A stretch of 64,000 nt of DNA, from assembly GCA_965249175.1 (NCBI GenBank), contig OZ252227.1, forward strand, positions 4,340,001 to 4,404,000. The letters are read 5' to 3'. The notes beneath the pieces are model-generated. The model was not told the origin of the DNA and did no database searches. It saw nothing but the letters and a program-made list of their open reading frames with translations. How positions within the stretch are numbered: position 1 is the stretch's first letter; each line of letters opens with the position of its first letter. The position numbers were made by a program, and so were the translations under genes. The stretch comes from CAZYFH01 sp965249175 (GTDB lineage Bacteria; Acidobacteriota; Vicinamibacteria; Vicinamibacterales; UBA8438). Of the stretch, positions 44,551 to 53,866 are shown one piece after another.

Positions 44551-45953
44551 CAGCCCGTGGTGAAAACGCCCTTTCGTAGGTCGAGGGGCATGTGTTCGTG
44601 ACACCGTGTCATAAGGTCGAGAAACGACGAGTGCGGCAGATCTTGCGCATCTCGCGCCCACGCGGGCGATACGAGGGTCCAGAGGCGGCCAAGATCAGCG
44701 ATCAAGGCCTCGAAGACGGCGACCGCGCGGCCTTGGAGGCTCCGCGGCGTGCCGACGCCCGTCAGCTGCCGCATGAGGAGCCCAAGATTGAACCCGCAGA
44801 CGTGCACAAGCACGCGCTTGAGGATGTTGGGATGCCCACGCAGATGCACCCGGCGCAGCCGCCCGGTCTCGTAGAGATGCGCGTTGGGGCGTTCGAGCAA
44901 CTCGCCCCGCCGTCGCAGCAGCCGTTGCCCACGCGTGCCCCGAATGCGCCGACGGTTCGCGTACACGGCGTCGCGCGCCGCCGCCTTGCCTGTCCAGTTG
45001 CGTCGCCCGCGGTCCGGCTCCGAAACATAACTGCGCACGCCGAGCGCGGCGAACGCCACCATCGTCTCGTTACTGTGATACCCCTTGTCCCCGACGACCT
45101 CGGCGATACCGGCGCCGGCCGGCAGGACGGCTTCGACGTGGTCGGCCGCCGTGATCAGGGTCTCGACCATCGTCGTCGTATCGCCGTCGTCGGCATCCTG
45201 CACGGTGACGCCGACGATGGCCCCCGTCTCCAGGTCCACCGCATGCTCCGCGGTGTGCGCCAAGTGCGTGCGCCCGTCCTTCAGCTTCGTGATCTTCGCG
45301 TCCGGATCCTGCGGATGCGTCCAGTCGTCGTTGGAGCCTTTCTTCTTCCGTTTCCGGTCGAACCGGGCCAGCTCAGCGCGGGTCGGCGTGACGATGCCGG
45401 ACGCCTCGGCCAGCCCGGTCAGAAACGCCTCGTAGCCTTCGCCCGTGTCCCGGCGCACGATACTCCGCAATGCGGCGTTCGCTTCCAACGTCGTGGCATC
45501 GATGCCGAGGGTCCGCCCGGTCACGAGCTGGGCGTCGGCCAGTTGCTGCAGCACCCACGTGAACACCGCTTGATGGGTCTCGACGTCGATCAGGCGCCGG
45601 GTGCGCGACAGCGTCGAGTGATCCGGCGGCGCCTCGTGCAGCTCGAGGTCCAGAAACTGCCGGATGCTCAGCGAATCGGCCGCCCGCCACGCGATCGCCC
45701 GCTCCGAGTCCAGCCCTTCGAAGTAGCCGAGCATCAGCAGCCGGAAGTACCGCCCCGGCGCCAGACTCGGACGACCGACGCCGTCCGCGTAGAACGGCGC
45801 GCATTGCGCCTCGACGAACGCGTCGAAGCCCGTGTCATCGAGGATCCGATTCAATCGCTGATAGAACGGATGCGCCGCACTGCGAGGCAGGTCGCTGGTG
45901 GGAACCCACATCGATGCTTGCCGCGCCCGGCGTCGTCGTTTGCCCATCGCCAT
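44547..45953 (-). CDS. DDE transposase (IS5/IS1182-like)
   Basis: The 468-aa product begins MAMGKRRRRARQASMWVPTS. It has an N-terminal helical domain (YFRLLMLGYFEGLDSERAIA, DHSTLSRTRRLI), then DDE residues in LGIDATTLEANAALRS, VVGDKGYHSNET and ELLERPNAHLYE. Its last codon is split by the element end, and its TAG stop comes from the CTAG target duplication. Frame intact, probably active. Confidence 0.85.
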   Translation of the reverse strand: MAMGKRRRRARQASMWVPTSDLPRSAAHPFYQRLNRILDDTGFDAFVEAQCAPFYADGVGRPSLAPGRYFRLLMLGYFEGLDSERAIAWRAADSLSIRQFLDLELHEAPPDHSTLSRTRRLIDVETHQAVFTWVLQQLADAQLVTGRTLGIDATTLEANAALRSIVRRDTGEGYEAFLTGLAEASGIVTPTRAELARFDRKRKKKGSNDDWTHPQDPDAKITKLKDGRTHLAHTAEHAVDLETGAIVGVTVQDADDGDTTTMVETLITAADHVEAVLPAGAGIAEVVGDKGYHSNETMVAFAALGVRSYVSEPDRGRRNWTGKAAARDAVYANRRRIRGTRGQRLLRRRGELLERPNAHLYETGRLRRVHLRGHPNILKRVLVHVCGFNLGLLMRQLTGVGTPRSLQGRAVAVFEALIADLGRLWTLVSPAWARDAQDLPHSSFLDLMTRCHEHMPLDLRKGVFTTGC

Positions 45954-46018
45954 GCGCGACAGTGTAGTACGCGGGATCGATCGTGTCGATCCCTAATAGG
46001 GACTTTCACCACGGGCTG
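44551..46018 (-). mobile_element. IS5/IS1182-like element inserted in the integrase gene
   Basis: A 1468-bp element whose ends share the 15-bp inverted repeat CAGCCCGTGGTGAAA. It is flanked by CTAG direct repeats (44547-44550 and 46019-46022). Removing the element and one CTAG restores the phage integrase reading frame exactly. Confidence 0.9.
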
Positions 46019-46120
46019 CTAGACCACAGGTCGATGACGCTGACTGAGCGGTACACAAAGTCCGTCATGTATGATCGTATGGCTGCGACCGTCAACCAGT
46101 CTGGCGAAAATCAGTCCTAA
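46019..46120 (+). pseudogene. int: tyrosine integrase, 3' part
   Basis: After the target duplication the frame reads DHRSMTLTERYTKSVMYDRM and ends NQSGENQS. ERYTKS carries the expected catalytic tyrosine after the LLDH (LGH-like) box. It is the severed end of the gene at 43551-44550. Confidence 0.85.
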
Positions 46121-46215
46121 GCGGCTCGGCGACTGACGTCGAGTTGAACCAGACGAGGAGGGCTGGTAGATAGACGTGGCCTTACGAACCCCGCGTGTGA
46201 CGGGGGGAGCGAAAG

Positions 46216-46235
46216 GTTGCAACCACGGTTGCAAC
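46216..46235. promoter_or_regulatory. paired GTTGCAAC palindromes
   Basis: Two copies of the 8-bp palindrome GTTGCAAC (46216-46223, 46228-46235) are spaced 12 bp centre to centre, between the integrase end and tRNA-Arg. Possible operator or integrase arm sites. Confidence 0.4.
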
Positions 46236-46253
46236 GCGTGAAAGAAGTCAAGG

Positions 46254-46330
46254 GCGCCCGTAGCTCAGCTGGATAGAGCGCCTGCCTCCGGAGCAGGAGG
46301 CCGCAGGTTCGAATCCTGCCGGGCGCGCCA
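46254..46330 (+). tRNA. tRNA-Arg (CCG)
   Basis: Acceptor GCGCCCG/CGGGCGC with G discriminator and encoded CCA; anticodon loop CTCCGGA within stem CCTGC/GCAGG; T-arm GCAGGTTCGAATCCTGC. All arms pair. Its position directly after the integrase makes it a candidate attachment locus. Confidence 0.95.
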
Positions 46331-46356
46331 TCATCGGTGCACGAACCACCACGAAT

Positions 46357-46432
46357 GGGCCGCTAGCTCAACTGGCAGAGCAGCAGACTCTTAATCTGCG
46401 GGTTTGGGGTTCGAGTCCCCGGCGGCTCACCA
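46357..46432 (+). tRNA. tRNA-Lys (CTT)
   Basis: Acceptor GGGCCGC/GCGGCTC (one G-T pair), A discriminator, encoded CCA; anticodon loop CTCTTAA in stem GCAGA/TCTGC; T-arm GGGGTTCGAGTCCCC. It lies 26 bases after tRNA-Arg, probably in the same transcript. Confidence 0.95.
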
Positions 46433-46469
46433 TTTCTTTTCAACGGCTTAGGGGGATCTGAAACCCGGA

Positions 46470-47261
46470 GCGTGAACCGCTGGCGCAAGGAATACGGCGG
46501 GCTCAAACTCGACCAGGCCAAGCGGCTGAAGGAGCTCGAGCGGGAAAACGCCCGCCTGAAGAAGCTCGTCGCCGACCAAGCGCTCGACAACGCGATTCTC
46601 AAAGAGGTGGCCTCGGGAAACTTCTGAGCCCGTCCCGACGCCGGCAGGCGGTGGCGCACGTGCGCGGCCAGCTGCGGGGCGTGTCGGAGCGGCGGGCCTG
46701 CCGGGGGGGTTGGCGGATGGTTCGTGTATCAGCCGCCGCTCCGAGTATCGGCACCACATCTGGGCGTATGACTTTGTCGCAGAGCGCACCCACGATGGCC
46801 GCCCCCTGAAGATCCTCACGGTCGTGGATGAATACTCACGGGAATGCCTGGCGATCGTGGTGGCCCGGCGGCTCCGGTCGATCGACGTGCTGGAGACCTT
46901 GGCCGAGCTGGTCGTGACGCATGGCCGGCCGGCGTCCATTCGCCCCGACAACGGTCCGGAGTTCACGGCGGAGCTCGTTCGACTGTGGCTGACGGCCCTG
47001 GACGTTGAGACGTTATTCATCGAGCCCGGCAGTCCGTGGGAGAACGGCTATGTCGAATCCTTCAACGGGAAACTGCGCGATGAACTGTTGGACCGAGAGA
47101 TCTTCTACACGCTCACGGAAGCCAAGATCTTGATCGAACGCTGGCGGCAGGAGTACAACACGGTGCGGCCACACAGCGCGCTGGGCTATCGGCCCCCGGC
47201 GCGCGAAACGGTCAGGCCGACACCGATTGGCGGGCTAGCGATGAGTCCAGCTCTCTCATAA
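46470..47261 (+). mobile_element. IS3-family remnant (orfA 3' part and internally deleted orfB)
   Basis: 46470-46627 encodes the end of OrfA (VNRWRKEYGGLKLDQAKRLK and a leucine-zipper ERENARLKKLVADQALDN). OrfB follows with a deletion after RGVSERRACR, resuming EYRHHIWAYDFVAERTHDGR. The DDE residues remain: WAYDF, RPDNGPEF and ENGYVESFNGKLRDE. The C-terminus is RPHSALGYRPPA. The 5' end of OrfA and its left end are lost next to tRNA-Lys. Non-autonomous. Confidence 0.8.
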
Positions 47262-47337
47262 GCACTGGCACCACCATGGGGGGCGGGTCACTGTCGCCGG
47301 CTCCACGCGTCCGATTGAATGCACACATTGTTGCGTG

Positions 47338-47598
47338 CTATTTCGATTGTGCCATCTGGGCTTCTTCTCGTCGGTGGCCGGCGAGGATGTTCGGTAAACC
47401 GTAATTCCCTTCGTGGCACGCGTACTCGTAAAGGGGACCATCGACAAGTCTCATCGGAATAGAGGCTGTCCACGTATCAGTGAAAGTGACTGGGTCATCG
47501 ACGGTGACGTGGTAATCCATGAAGCCGGAATCTAGCTTTGTGAAGCGCTCGATTACACGGCCTTGTTCACTGGTGCCAAAGAATGCCACGGTGAGTCG
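47338..47598 (-). pseudogene. 3' part of a secreted hypothetical gene cut by IS256 copy 2
   Basis: The frame continues from 49028 across the insertion: LTVAFFGTSEQGRVIERFTK, FMDYHVTVDDPVTFTDTW and LYEYACHEGNYGLPNILAGH to a stop at 47338. This YEYACHEGNYG end is typical of a family abundant in Acidobacteriota with unknown function. Confidence 0.7.
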
Positions 47599-49027
47599 GA
47601 GTCAAGCCCATTCTTAGTTGAAACTCTCCACGGCTCCCGATGGCTTACGCGGCCTGCTTCTTCGACGTCGTCGTGTCGATCTTCAGTTCTCGCTTCAATG
47701 CGGCCCGAAGCGTGGGAAGGTGGCGGTAGCCCCTCACCCTTCGTAAGCGCGGTTCGATGTCCAGGAGGGCGGTCGCCAGCCAGCGGTGGCGTTGGCTCGA
47801 GCTCTGCCAGTGATCTACCTTCGCGCAGCGTTCCTCGACCAGCGCATTGACCGACTCCAGACAGTTCGTCGTCTTCAGCGACCGGCCCAGCACTCCGTAC
47901 ACGCCCAATCGATGTAACGTCAGGGTTTCGTCCAGGCCTTCCGCCAAGCTGTCAGCCGCCGACTGGTTCCGCTCGTCCAACTCGCCGTGGAGCGTCTCGA
48001 GCGCACCGAGGGCCTCGTCGTAGTCCGGCCGGTTGTACGCTCGCTGGAGACGCTGACGCCACACCGCCTGCTCGTGCTTGGCCAGGTAGCTCACCACGTT
48101 CTCGCGCTTGTGCCACTGGCACCGTTGGACCAGGGCCCGGCCCCGGAAGGCCTTCCGGACGGCCGTGCGGAGCCCCTTGCCGCCATCGAGGATGACCAGC
48201 ACACCCTGGGAGAGGTCGAGGCCCCGCTCGACCAACGACCGCAGGAACGGTGTGAGCACCGTCGCGTTCTCCGTGTCCGTTTCGACGAAGCCCAGGAAGC
48301 GTTTCTCCCCAGACAGCGTGATGCCTAGCGCGATGACCATCGTCGCGTCAGCGAACGTCTTGCCGTCCAGGAACACGGCCACCACGTCCTCATCGGATAG
48401 GTCCCGCTCCTGGAACGCCCGTAGCTGCGCCGCGCTGGCCTGGATGAACCCCCGGGACACCGTCGAACTCGACAGCCCGATCGCCCCGGGAATCGCCGCC
48501 GCGGCCGCCGCGTAGTTGCGGCACGAGATCCCGTAGAGCACCCGTCGCAGCAGCGCGTCGTCCACCTCGCGGTCGTCATGCAACGCCGCATACGACCGCA
48601 GCGGAATCTCGCTCCCTGCGAGGCGACGAATCCGGGGCACGCGAATCGGCACGCGCTGCCCCGCGAGACCCACCGTCCCAGGGTTACTGCCGTGACGGCG
48701 TCCACCGACCGACGCGTCCTTCCGGACGTAGCGCTCGCTCGCCAGCGCCGTCACCTCCTGGTCGAGCAACTCCTGCACATGCATCAGGCCCAGGGGCACC
48801 AGCGAGCGGATCAGCTCCACCTTCGCGTCCAGCTCCAGATCCGCGTAGGCCTCGCGGTGAATGATGTTGACCGAGCCCAGCTTGCGAACTTTCTTGCGCT
48901 TCCTGACAGCACGTAGGCCACTCATCGTGGCTCCTCTCTCTCGTGGGGTGATGTCCGTCTTTTGCAACGTCATCACACCACAGGGTCTGGAGCCGTTTCA
49001 ATTTTCAACTAAGATTAGCTCACCCTC
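47599..49027 (-). mobile_element. IS256-family element, copy 2
   Basis: A 1429-bp element with the same ends as copy 1. A perfect 8-bp target duplication GTGAGTCG lies at 47591-47598 and 49028-49035. It interrupts the secreted hypothetical gene. Confidence 0.9.
47645..48925 (-). CDS. IS256-family transposase (copy 2)
   Basis: The 426-aa product, intact, differs from copy 1 by His in YLAKHEQ. Catalytic segments VFLDGKTF, VILDGGKGL and CLESVNALVEE are all present, so this copy is a candidate active source. Confidence 0.9.
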   Translation of the reverse strand: MSGLRAVRKRKKVRKLGSVNIIHREAYADLELDAKVELIRSLVPLGLMHVQELLDQEVTALASERYVRKDASVGGRRHGSNPGTVGLAGQRVPIRVPRIRRLAGSEIPLRSYAALHDDREVDDALLRRVLYGISCRNYAAAAAAIPGAIGLSSSTVSRGFIQASAAQLRAFQERDLSDEDVVAVFLDGKTFADATMVIALGITLSGEKRFLGFVETDTENATVLTPFLRSLVERGLDLSQGVLVILDGGKGLRTAVRKAFRGRALVQRCQWHKRENVVSYLAKHEQAVWRQRLQRAYNRPDYDEALGALETLHGELDERNQSAADSLAEGLDETLTLHRLGVYGVLGRSLKTTNCLESVNALVEERCAKVDHWQSSSQRHRWLATALLDIEPRLRRVRGYRHLPTLRAALKRELKIDTTTSKKQAA

Positions 49028-49749
49028 GTGAGTCGGTCGACATGCCGAAGATTGGTCGTCTCGACGACGAGAGTGTTTCCTTCCCAGTGGCCCCGTGAAT
49101 CACCGAGCCACTGCTTGATGCCAGCATCGACGTGCGGACGCCCGTCCAGTGGGATGATCCGAGCGTCATGAATCATCTCAACAAGAATTACGACGTAGTT
49201 CGGCGTCTGGCGAATCTGGTAGTTATGATTATAAAAGCCAGGCAGCATTGCGCCTGGTAGACCACGCGAGATGCAACGTTCGTACGGACCACGGTCCCAC
49301 CACGTGTCGGCTGGACTCATACGTCTGGCTTCTGCCTCTGACTCGGAAACTTTCTTCGCCAACGAGGTCAGTGGCGGTAATCTGCCGTCTGGCGGGTCAA
49401 TCAGCAAGGGCGTGCGATTGCCGGAGAGTACATCGCTTGATTCAAACCAGATGTTCACGTTGTACCCAATATGTGGCGTCGTTAAGGCCTCGGCGCGTAT
49501 GTCGGCGATCAATTGTGAGTATTCAGCTGCTTCTTCATCCGTAAGTATGTTTCTTTCGCTTAGATCTTCCGGGCGCTCAAGACGTGTTGCCGTCACGTTA
49601 TTCCAGATCCCCTGAATGTCAGGGTCACCCCAGGCTGTTTGTGTTTGTGTCCATTCCTCGCTTCCTTGGGTTTGCGCGATCAAGACATTTGGCGTCGTCA
49701 TAAGGACGACCATCCAAATGAAGCACTTAACGAATATTCGTTCCGTCAT
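49028..49749 (-). pseudogene. 5' part of the interrupted secreted hypothetical gene
   Basis: ATG 49749 (MTERIFVKCFIWMVVLMTTP) gives a signal peptide. WGDPDIQGIWNNVTATRLER, RTPLLIDPPDGRLPPLT, NHNYQIRQTPNYVVILVEM and EGNTLVVETTNLRHVDRL follow, typical of the acidobacterial family whose C-terminus lies at 47338-47598. Rejoined length is ~325 aa. Codon use is less GC-rich than in the neighbours. Confidence 0.7.
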
Positions 49750-49855
49750 AATCGATTCTCTCATTCTGTTCTTCCGGTCTCACGTTGGGATCGGACCATC
49801 CTAACTATACCCACTGGTATACCCACACCGATGGACACCCGTAGACGGAACGCCA

Positions 49856-50480
49856 CTATTCGGACACGTGGGTCCCCAGGTCGAAGAACCCGATCCAAGT
49901 GTCGAACAACTTGTTCGCCTCTTGCAGCAGGCTCATCGCCTCGGGCGCGTCCCCGTTTTTCAGTGCGATCACGCCCTCGAGGATTCTCGCGTGGGCTCGA
50001 GGCTCGGCGCCTCGCTCGCTTGCTAAACCGTCGACAAGGGGCAGAGCTTTATCGATGTCGCCGGCTTCCACGAGGGTCCGCGCCGCGAGAAACCGATTCT
50101 TGAGCGCGCTGCTGTGCCGCAGCGCCTGCGACGCCGTCCGAGAAGCGACCTTCAAACACAGCCAGGTCGCCCAGACCGGACGCGGCAAAGGACTTGCCCA
50201 GCCCATCGATCTGCTCAAGCCGCTCGTAAGTCTCCCTCGCCTGAGACAATTGACCCTGCCCCATCTGAGCGAAGGCAATGGCCAACGTCGAGTACGCATC
50301 CTGCCCTTCCACCGTCCGCGCCCACACTTGCGCCGTCTGAAAGCGCCGGCGTAATTCGCGTACAGCGCATGATTGATGTCGTCGCGCGTCAGGTCCGGCG
50401 GAAGGACCTTGATCGCGACCTGGCGGTCAAGGCGCGGAACATCTTCCGGCATCAGGAGGAGCACGGCCAGGGGTTGCGTG
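49856..50480 (-). pseudogene. kinase-TPR pseudogene (most of the kinase deleted)
   Basis: The minus strand begins inside a kinase N-lobe (RLDRQVAIKVLPPDLTRDD), then jumps to TPR sequence. WARTVEGQDAYSTLAIAFAQ and LGDLAVFEGRFSDGVA are in a second frame. NRFLAARTLVEAGDIDKALP and GVIALKNGDAPEAMSLLQE follow, ending WIGFFDLGTHVSE. The catalytic lobe is missing and two frameshifts are present. Confidence 0.65.
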
Positions 50481-50636
50481 GGTCGATCGAAGGCGCGCAA
50501 GAGATCGCCACGCTGTCGGAGGGGCTTTCAGCTTTCAGGCAGAGTCGAGTAATGGATCTTCCATTAACGGGGGTGTCTAATATCGTCTATCGTCCATCGT
50601 CCGAAGCGTGCCGTTCACGATGAGGAGATCCGAGCC
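50481..50636. other. intergenic with ATCGTC tandem repeat
   Basis: No gene. 50584-50602 carries three near-copies of ATCGTC upstream of the DUF1552 remnant. Confidence 0.4.
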
Positions 50637-50801
50637 ATGATCGTCACCAGGAAGGCGCTCCCCCGCCGTACCGTCCTCGCGGCCTCGGCGCAAGCATCGC
50701 GCTCCCGCTGCTCGACGGCATGGTCCCGGCCTTTGCCGCACTTCGCAACGGCGCAGCCGCCCCGACGCCCCGTTTGAGCATCCTGTACAAGCCTCGGCAG
50801 A
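50637..50801 (+). pseudogene. 5' end of a DUF1552 (Tat-exported) gene
   Basis: ATG 50637 with AGGAG in front: MIVTRKALPRRTVL, then after a one-base loss GLGASIALPLLDGMVPAFAA, then TPRLSILY, a DUF1552 N-terminus with a twin-arginine-like signal (PRRTVLRG). IS256 copy 3 inserts at 50802, and no continuation is found after it. Confidence 0.65.
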
Positions 50802-52230
50802 GAGGGTGAGCTAATCTTAGTTGAAAATTGAAACGGCTCCAGACCCTGTGGTGTGATGACGTTGCAAAAGACGGACATCACCCCACGAGAGAGAGGAGCC
50901 ACGATGAGTGTTCTACGTGCTGTCAGGAAGCGCAAGAAAGTTCGCAAGCTGGGCTCGGTCAACATCATTCACCGCGAGGCCTACGCGGATCTGGAGCTGG
51001 ACGCGAAGGTGGAGCTGATCCGCTCGCTGGTGCCCCTGGGCCTGATGCATGTGCAGGAGTTGCTCGACCAGGAGGTGACGGCGCTGGCGAGCGAGCGCTA
51101 CGTCCGGAAGGACGCGTCGGTCGGTGGACGCCGTCACGGCAGTAACCCTGGGACGGTGGGTCTCGCGGGGCAGCGCGTGCCGATTCGCGTGCCCCGGATT
51201 CGTCGCCTCGCAGGGAGCGAGATTCCGCTGCGGTCGTATGAGGCGTTGCATGACGACCGCGAGGTGGACGACGCGCTGCTGCGACGGGTGCTCTACGGGA
51301 TCTCGTGCCGCAACTACGCGGCGGCCGCGGCGGCGATTCCCGGGGCGATCGGGCTCTCGAGTTCGACGGTGTCCCGGGGGTTCATCCAGGCCAGCGCGGC
51401 GCAGCTACGGGCGTTCCAGGAGCGGGACCTATCCGATGAGGACGTGGTGGCCGTGTTCCTGGACGGCAAGACGTTCGCTGACGCGACGATGGTCATCGCG
51501 CTAGGCATCACGCTGTCTGGGGAGAAACGCTTCCTGGGCTTCGTCGAAACGGACACGGAGAACGCGACGGTGCTCACACCGTTCCTGCGGTCGTTGGTCG
51601 AGCGGGGCCTCGACCTCTCCCAGGGTGTGCTGGTCATCCTCGATGGCGGCAAGGGGCTCCGCACGGCCGTCCGGAAGGCCTTCCGGGGCCGGGCCCTGGT
51701 CCAACGGTGCCAGTGGCACAAGCGCGAGAACGTGGTGAGCTACCTGGCCAAGCACGAGCAGGCGGTGTGGCGTCAGCGTCTCCAGCGAGCGTACAACCGG
51801 CCGGACTACGACGAGGCCCTCGGTGCGCTCGAGACGCTCCACGGCGAGTTGGACGAGCGGAACCAGTCGGCGGCTGACAGCTTGGCGGAAGGCCTGGACG
51901 AAACCCTGACGTGACATCGATTGGGCGTGTACGGAGTGCTGGGCCGGTCGCTGAAGACGACGAACTGTCTGGAGTCGGTCAATGCGCTGGTCGAGGAACG
52001 CTGCGCGAAGGTAGATCACTGGCAGAGCTCGAGCCAACGCCACCGCTGGCTGGCGACCGCCCTCCTGGACATCGAACCGCGCTTACGAAGGGTGAGGGGC
52101 TACCGCCACCTTCCCACGCTTCGGGCCGCATTGAAGCGAGAACTGAAGATCGACACGACGACGTCGAAGAAGCAGGCCGCGTAAGCCATCGGGAGCCGTG
52201 GAGAGTTTCAACTAAGAATGGGCTTGACTC
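50802..52230 (+). mobile_element. IS256-family element, copy 3
   Basis: A 1429-bp element in the opposite orientation to copies 1 and 2. The perfect 8-bp target duplication TCGGCAGA lies at 50794-50801 and 52231-52238. Confidence 0.9.
50904..52184 (+). pseudogene. IS256-family transposase (copy 3, nonsense mutation)
   Basis: Same 426-codon gene as copies 1 and 2, but the leucine codon TTA in LTLHRLGVYG is TGA at 51912-51914, cutting the protein at residue 336, before CLESVNALVEE, which holds the catalytic Glu. Two other substitutions (V for G in MSGLRAV; E for A in SYAAL) mark this copy. Probably inactive but mobilisable. Confidence 0.9.
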
Positions 52231-52267
52231 TCGGCAGACAACCCAAACAGCACACGGAGTCCGTGCG

Positions 52268-53593
52268 ATGACCCCGATAACTACACGGCTTGGCACTATT
52301 GTTGGCAAATCGGAAAACGATATCCAGAGCTTCCAGGGCATCCCCTATGCCAAGCCCCCGGTGGGTGAACGACGTTTCCGTGCGCCGGAACCCCATGGAC
52401 CCTGGTCGGGCACGCTGGATGCCACCAGGCTGGGCAACCGGGCGATGCAACCCGAAACCGCGCTCGGCCCACCGCCGGCGGAGGCGCGGAGTGAGGACTG
52501 TCTGTTTGTGGACATCTACACCCCCGCAGCGGACGGCCGCGCCCGGCCGGTGTTGTTCTGGATTCACGGCGGCGCCTACTACATCGGTGCCGGCAACGAC
52601 CACGACGGCTCCGTTCTCGCTGCCCAGGGCGACGTGGTGGTGGTTACGGTCAACTATCGGCTCGGCGTCTTTGGTTTTCTCGACCTGTCGAAGTACGACG
52701 ACGCCCTGGCCGGATCTGCGTCCAATGGTTTCCGCGACCAGATCCTCGCGCTGACCTGGGTGCGGGACAACATCGCCGATTACGGTGGTGACCCCAATAA
52801 CGTGACCATCTTCGGGGAGTCCGCCGGCGGCGGCTCCGTCAACGCCATTCTGGCCGCGCCCTCCGCCGACGGCCTGTATCACCGCGCAATCGCCCACAGC
52901 GGCACCGCAATCACCAACGCGCCGGCGTCCCTGTCACCGGGCCTGGCCGCACACTTGAAGGTGGACAAAGGTGAACTGCTCACCCGCCTCAAGCAGCTCC
53001 CCGCCGAAGGGTTGCTGGCGGTGCAGGTCGCCTCCGGCATTACGGTCGGCGCCAGCGTCGACGGCGTGGTGGTGACCCGGGATACCTATCAGGCGATCGC
53101 CGAGCGCGGCGCGCGCGGCGTGCCCTACATCGCCGGCTCCAATCGGCATGAAGGCACCTTTTTCACGTCGTTCGCCCCAGAAGGAGCGACCTTCGACCCC
53201 ATGAGCGCGGTCCTGGGGGCAATGACCTTCGACCTCCTCGCCGCTGGCGCGGACCCCGGCGCGTACCTGGCCGCGCTGCAGGACGCTTATCCGGACGATA
53301 CCGGCAAGACCCTCTTCGAGCGGGTCTGGACCGAGATGTTCCGGCGCCCTGCCATCCGCACCTGCGAAGCGGTCACAGCGGCCGGACCCGGCGGCTGGCT
53401 GTACCGGTTCGACCTGCCCTCTTCCATCCTGGACGGTGCCCTGGGCGCCACGCATGGCTGTGAGGTTCCGTTCACGTTCAACGACTATGCGCGCCCGGAG
53501 ATTTCGCGCATCGCCTTCGCCCACCACCACGATCCGAAGGATCCGGTGGTCCGCCAACTGGCAGAACAGTGGTCAAACACGGTGCAGCATTAG
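52268..53593 (+). CDS. type-B carboxylesterase, C-terminally short
   Basis: The 441-aa product starts MTPITTRLGTIVGKSENDIQ. It has FQGIPYAKPPVGERRFRAPE, SEDCLFVDIYTP, the oxyanion loop WIHGGAYYIGAG, nucleophile elbow FGESAGGGSVNAIL, SNRHEGTFFTSF (acid region) and THGCEVPFTFND (His). The family usually continues another ~50 residues; here the frame stops after VRQLAEQWSNTVQH, about 100 bases before a kinase fragment, so the 3' end may be truncated. The start lies 29 bases after the IS256 copy 3 target repeat. Confidence 0.85.
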   Translation: MTPITTRLGTIVGKSENDIQSFQGIPYAKPPVGERRFRAPEPHGPWSGTLDATRLGNRAMQPETALGPPPAEARSEDCLFVDIYTPAADGRARPVLFWIHGGAYYIGAGNDHDGSVLAAQGDVVVVTVNYRLGVFGFLDLSKYDDALAGSASNGFRDQILALTWVRDNIADYGGDPNNVTIFGESAGGGSVNAILAAPSADGLYHRAIAHSGTAITNAPASLSPGLAAHLKVDKGELLTRLKQLPAEGLLAVQVASGITVGASVDGVVVTRDTYQAIAERGARGVPYIAGSNRHEGTFFTSFAPEGATFDPMSAVLGAMTFDLLAAGADPGAYLAALQDAYPDDTGKTLFERVWTEMFRRPAIRTCEAVTAAGPGGWLYRFDLPSSILDGALGATHGCEVPFTFNDYARPEISRIAFAHHHDPKDPVVRQLAEQWSNTVQH

Positions 53594-53690
53594 ACGGGGT
53601 GCCCCTCCGTTAACGTAAGGTCCGTTCTCCGACACAGCCGTTCTCGGCACCCGTCCTGGTTTGTCGGTGGCGGATTGCGAGCCGTTCGAG

Positions 53691-53756
53691 GGTTCGATAG
53701 GGATGGGCCAGGTCCATCGGGCAACCGACACCCAACTTGGCCGGGATGTCGCGCTG
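53691..53756 (+). pseudogene. kinase G-loop fragment
   Basis: Twenty-two codons (GSIGMGQVHRATDTQLGRDV, AL) match kinase N-lobes of this window; the first Gly positions are altered. No start or continuation exists. It lies between the esterase and the 53867 gene. Confidence 0.65.
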
Positions 53757-53866
53757 GAGGATTCTGACCCGATGCCTTTGCCGCTAATCGATCTCGTCCG
53801 GCGCCGTGCAGCCTCGGCTGAACCGACGGAATGCATTCGTCGTAGTCTCGAAGGAAGAGACGCGCC

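Noticed and set aside
44592..46022. 476-aa open frame on the plus strand
   Set aside because: Antisense to the DDE transposase, whose catalytic residues are visible on the minus strand.
46254..46432. tRNA genes as phage-encoded
   Set aside because: They lie outside the integrase end, are canonical with encoded CCA, and look like host genes at an attachment locus.
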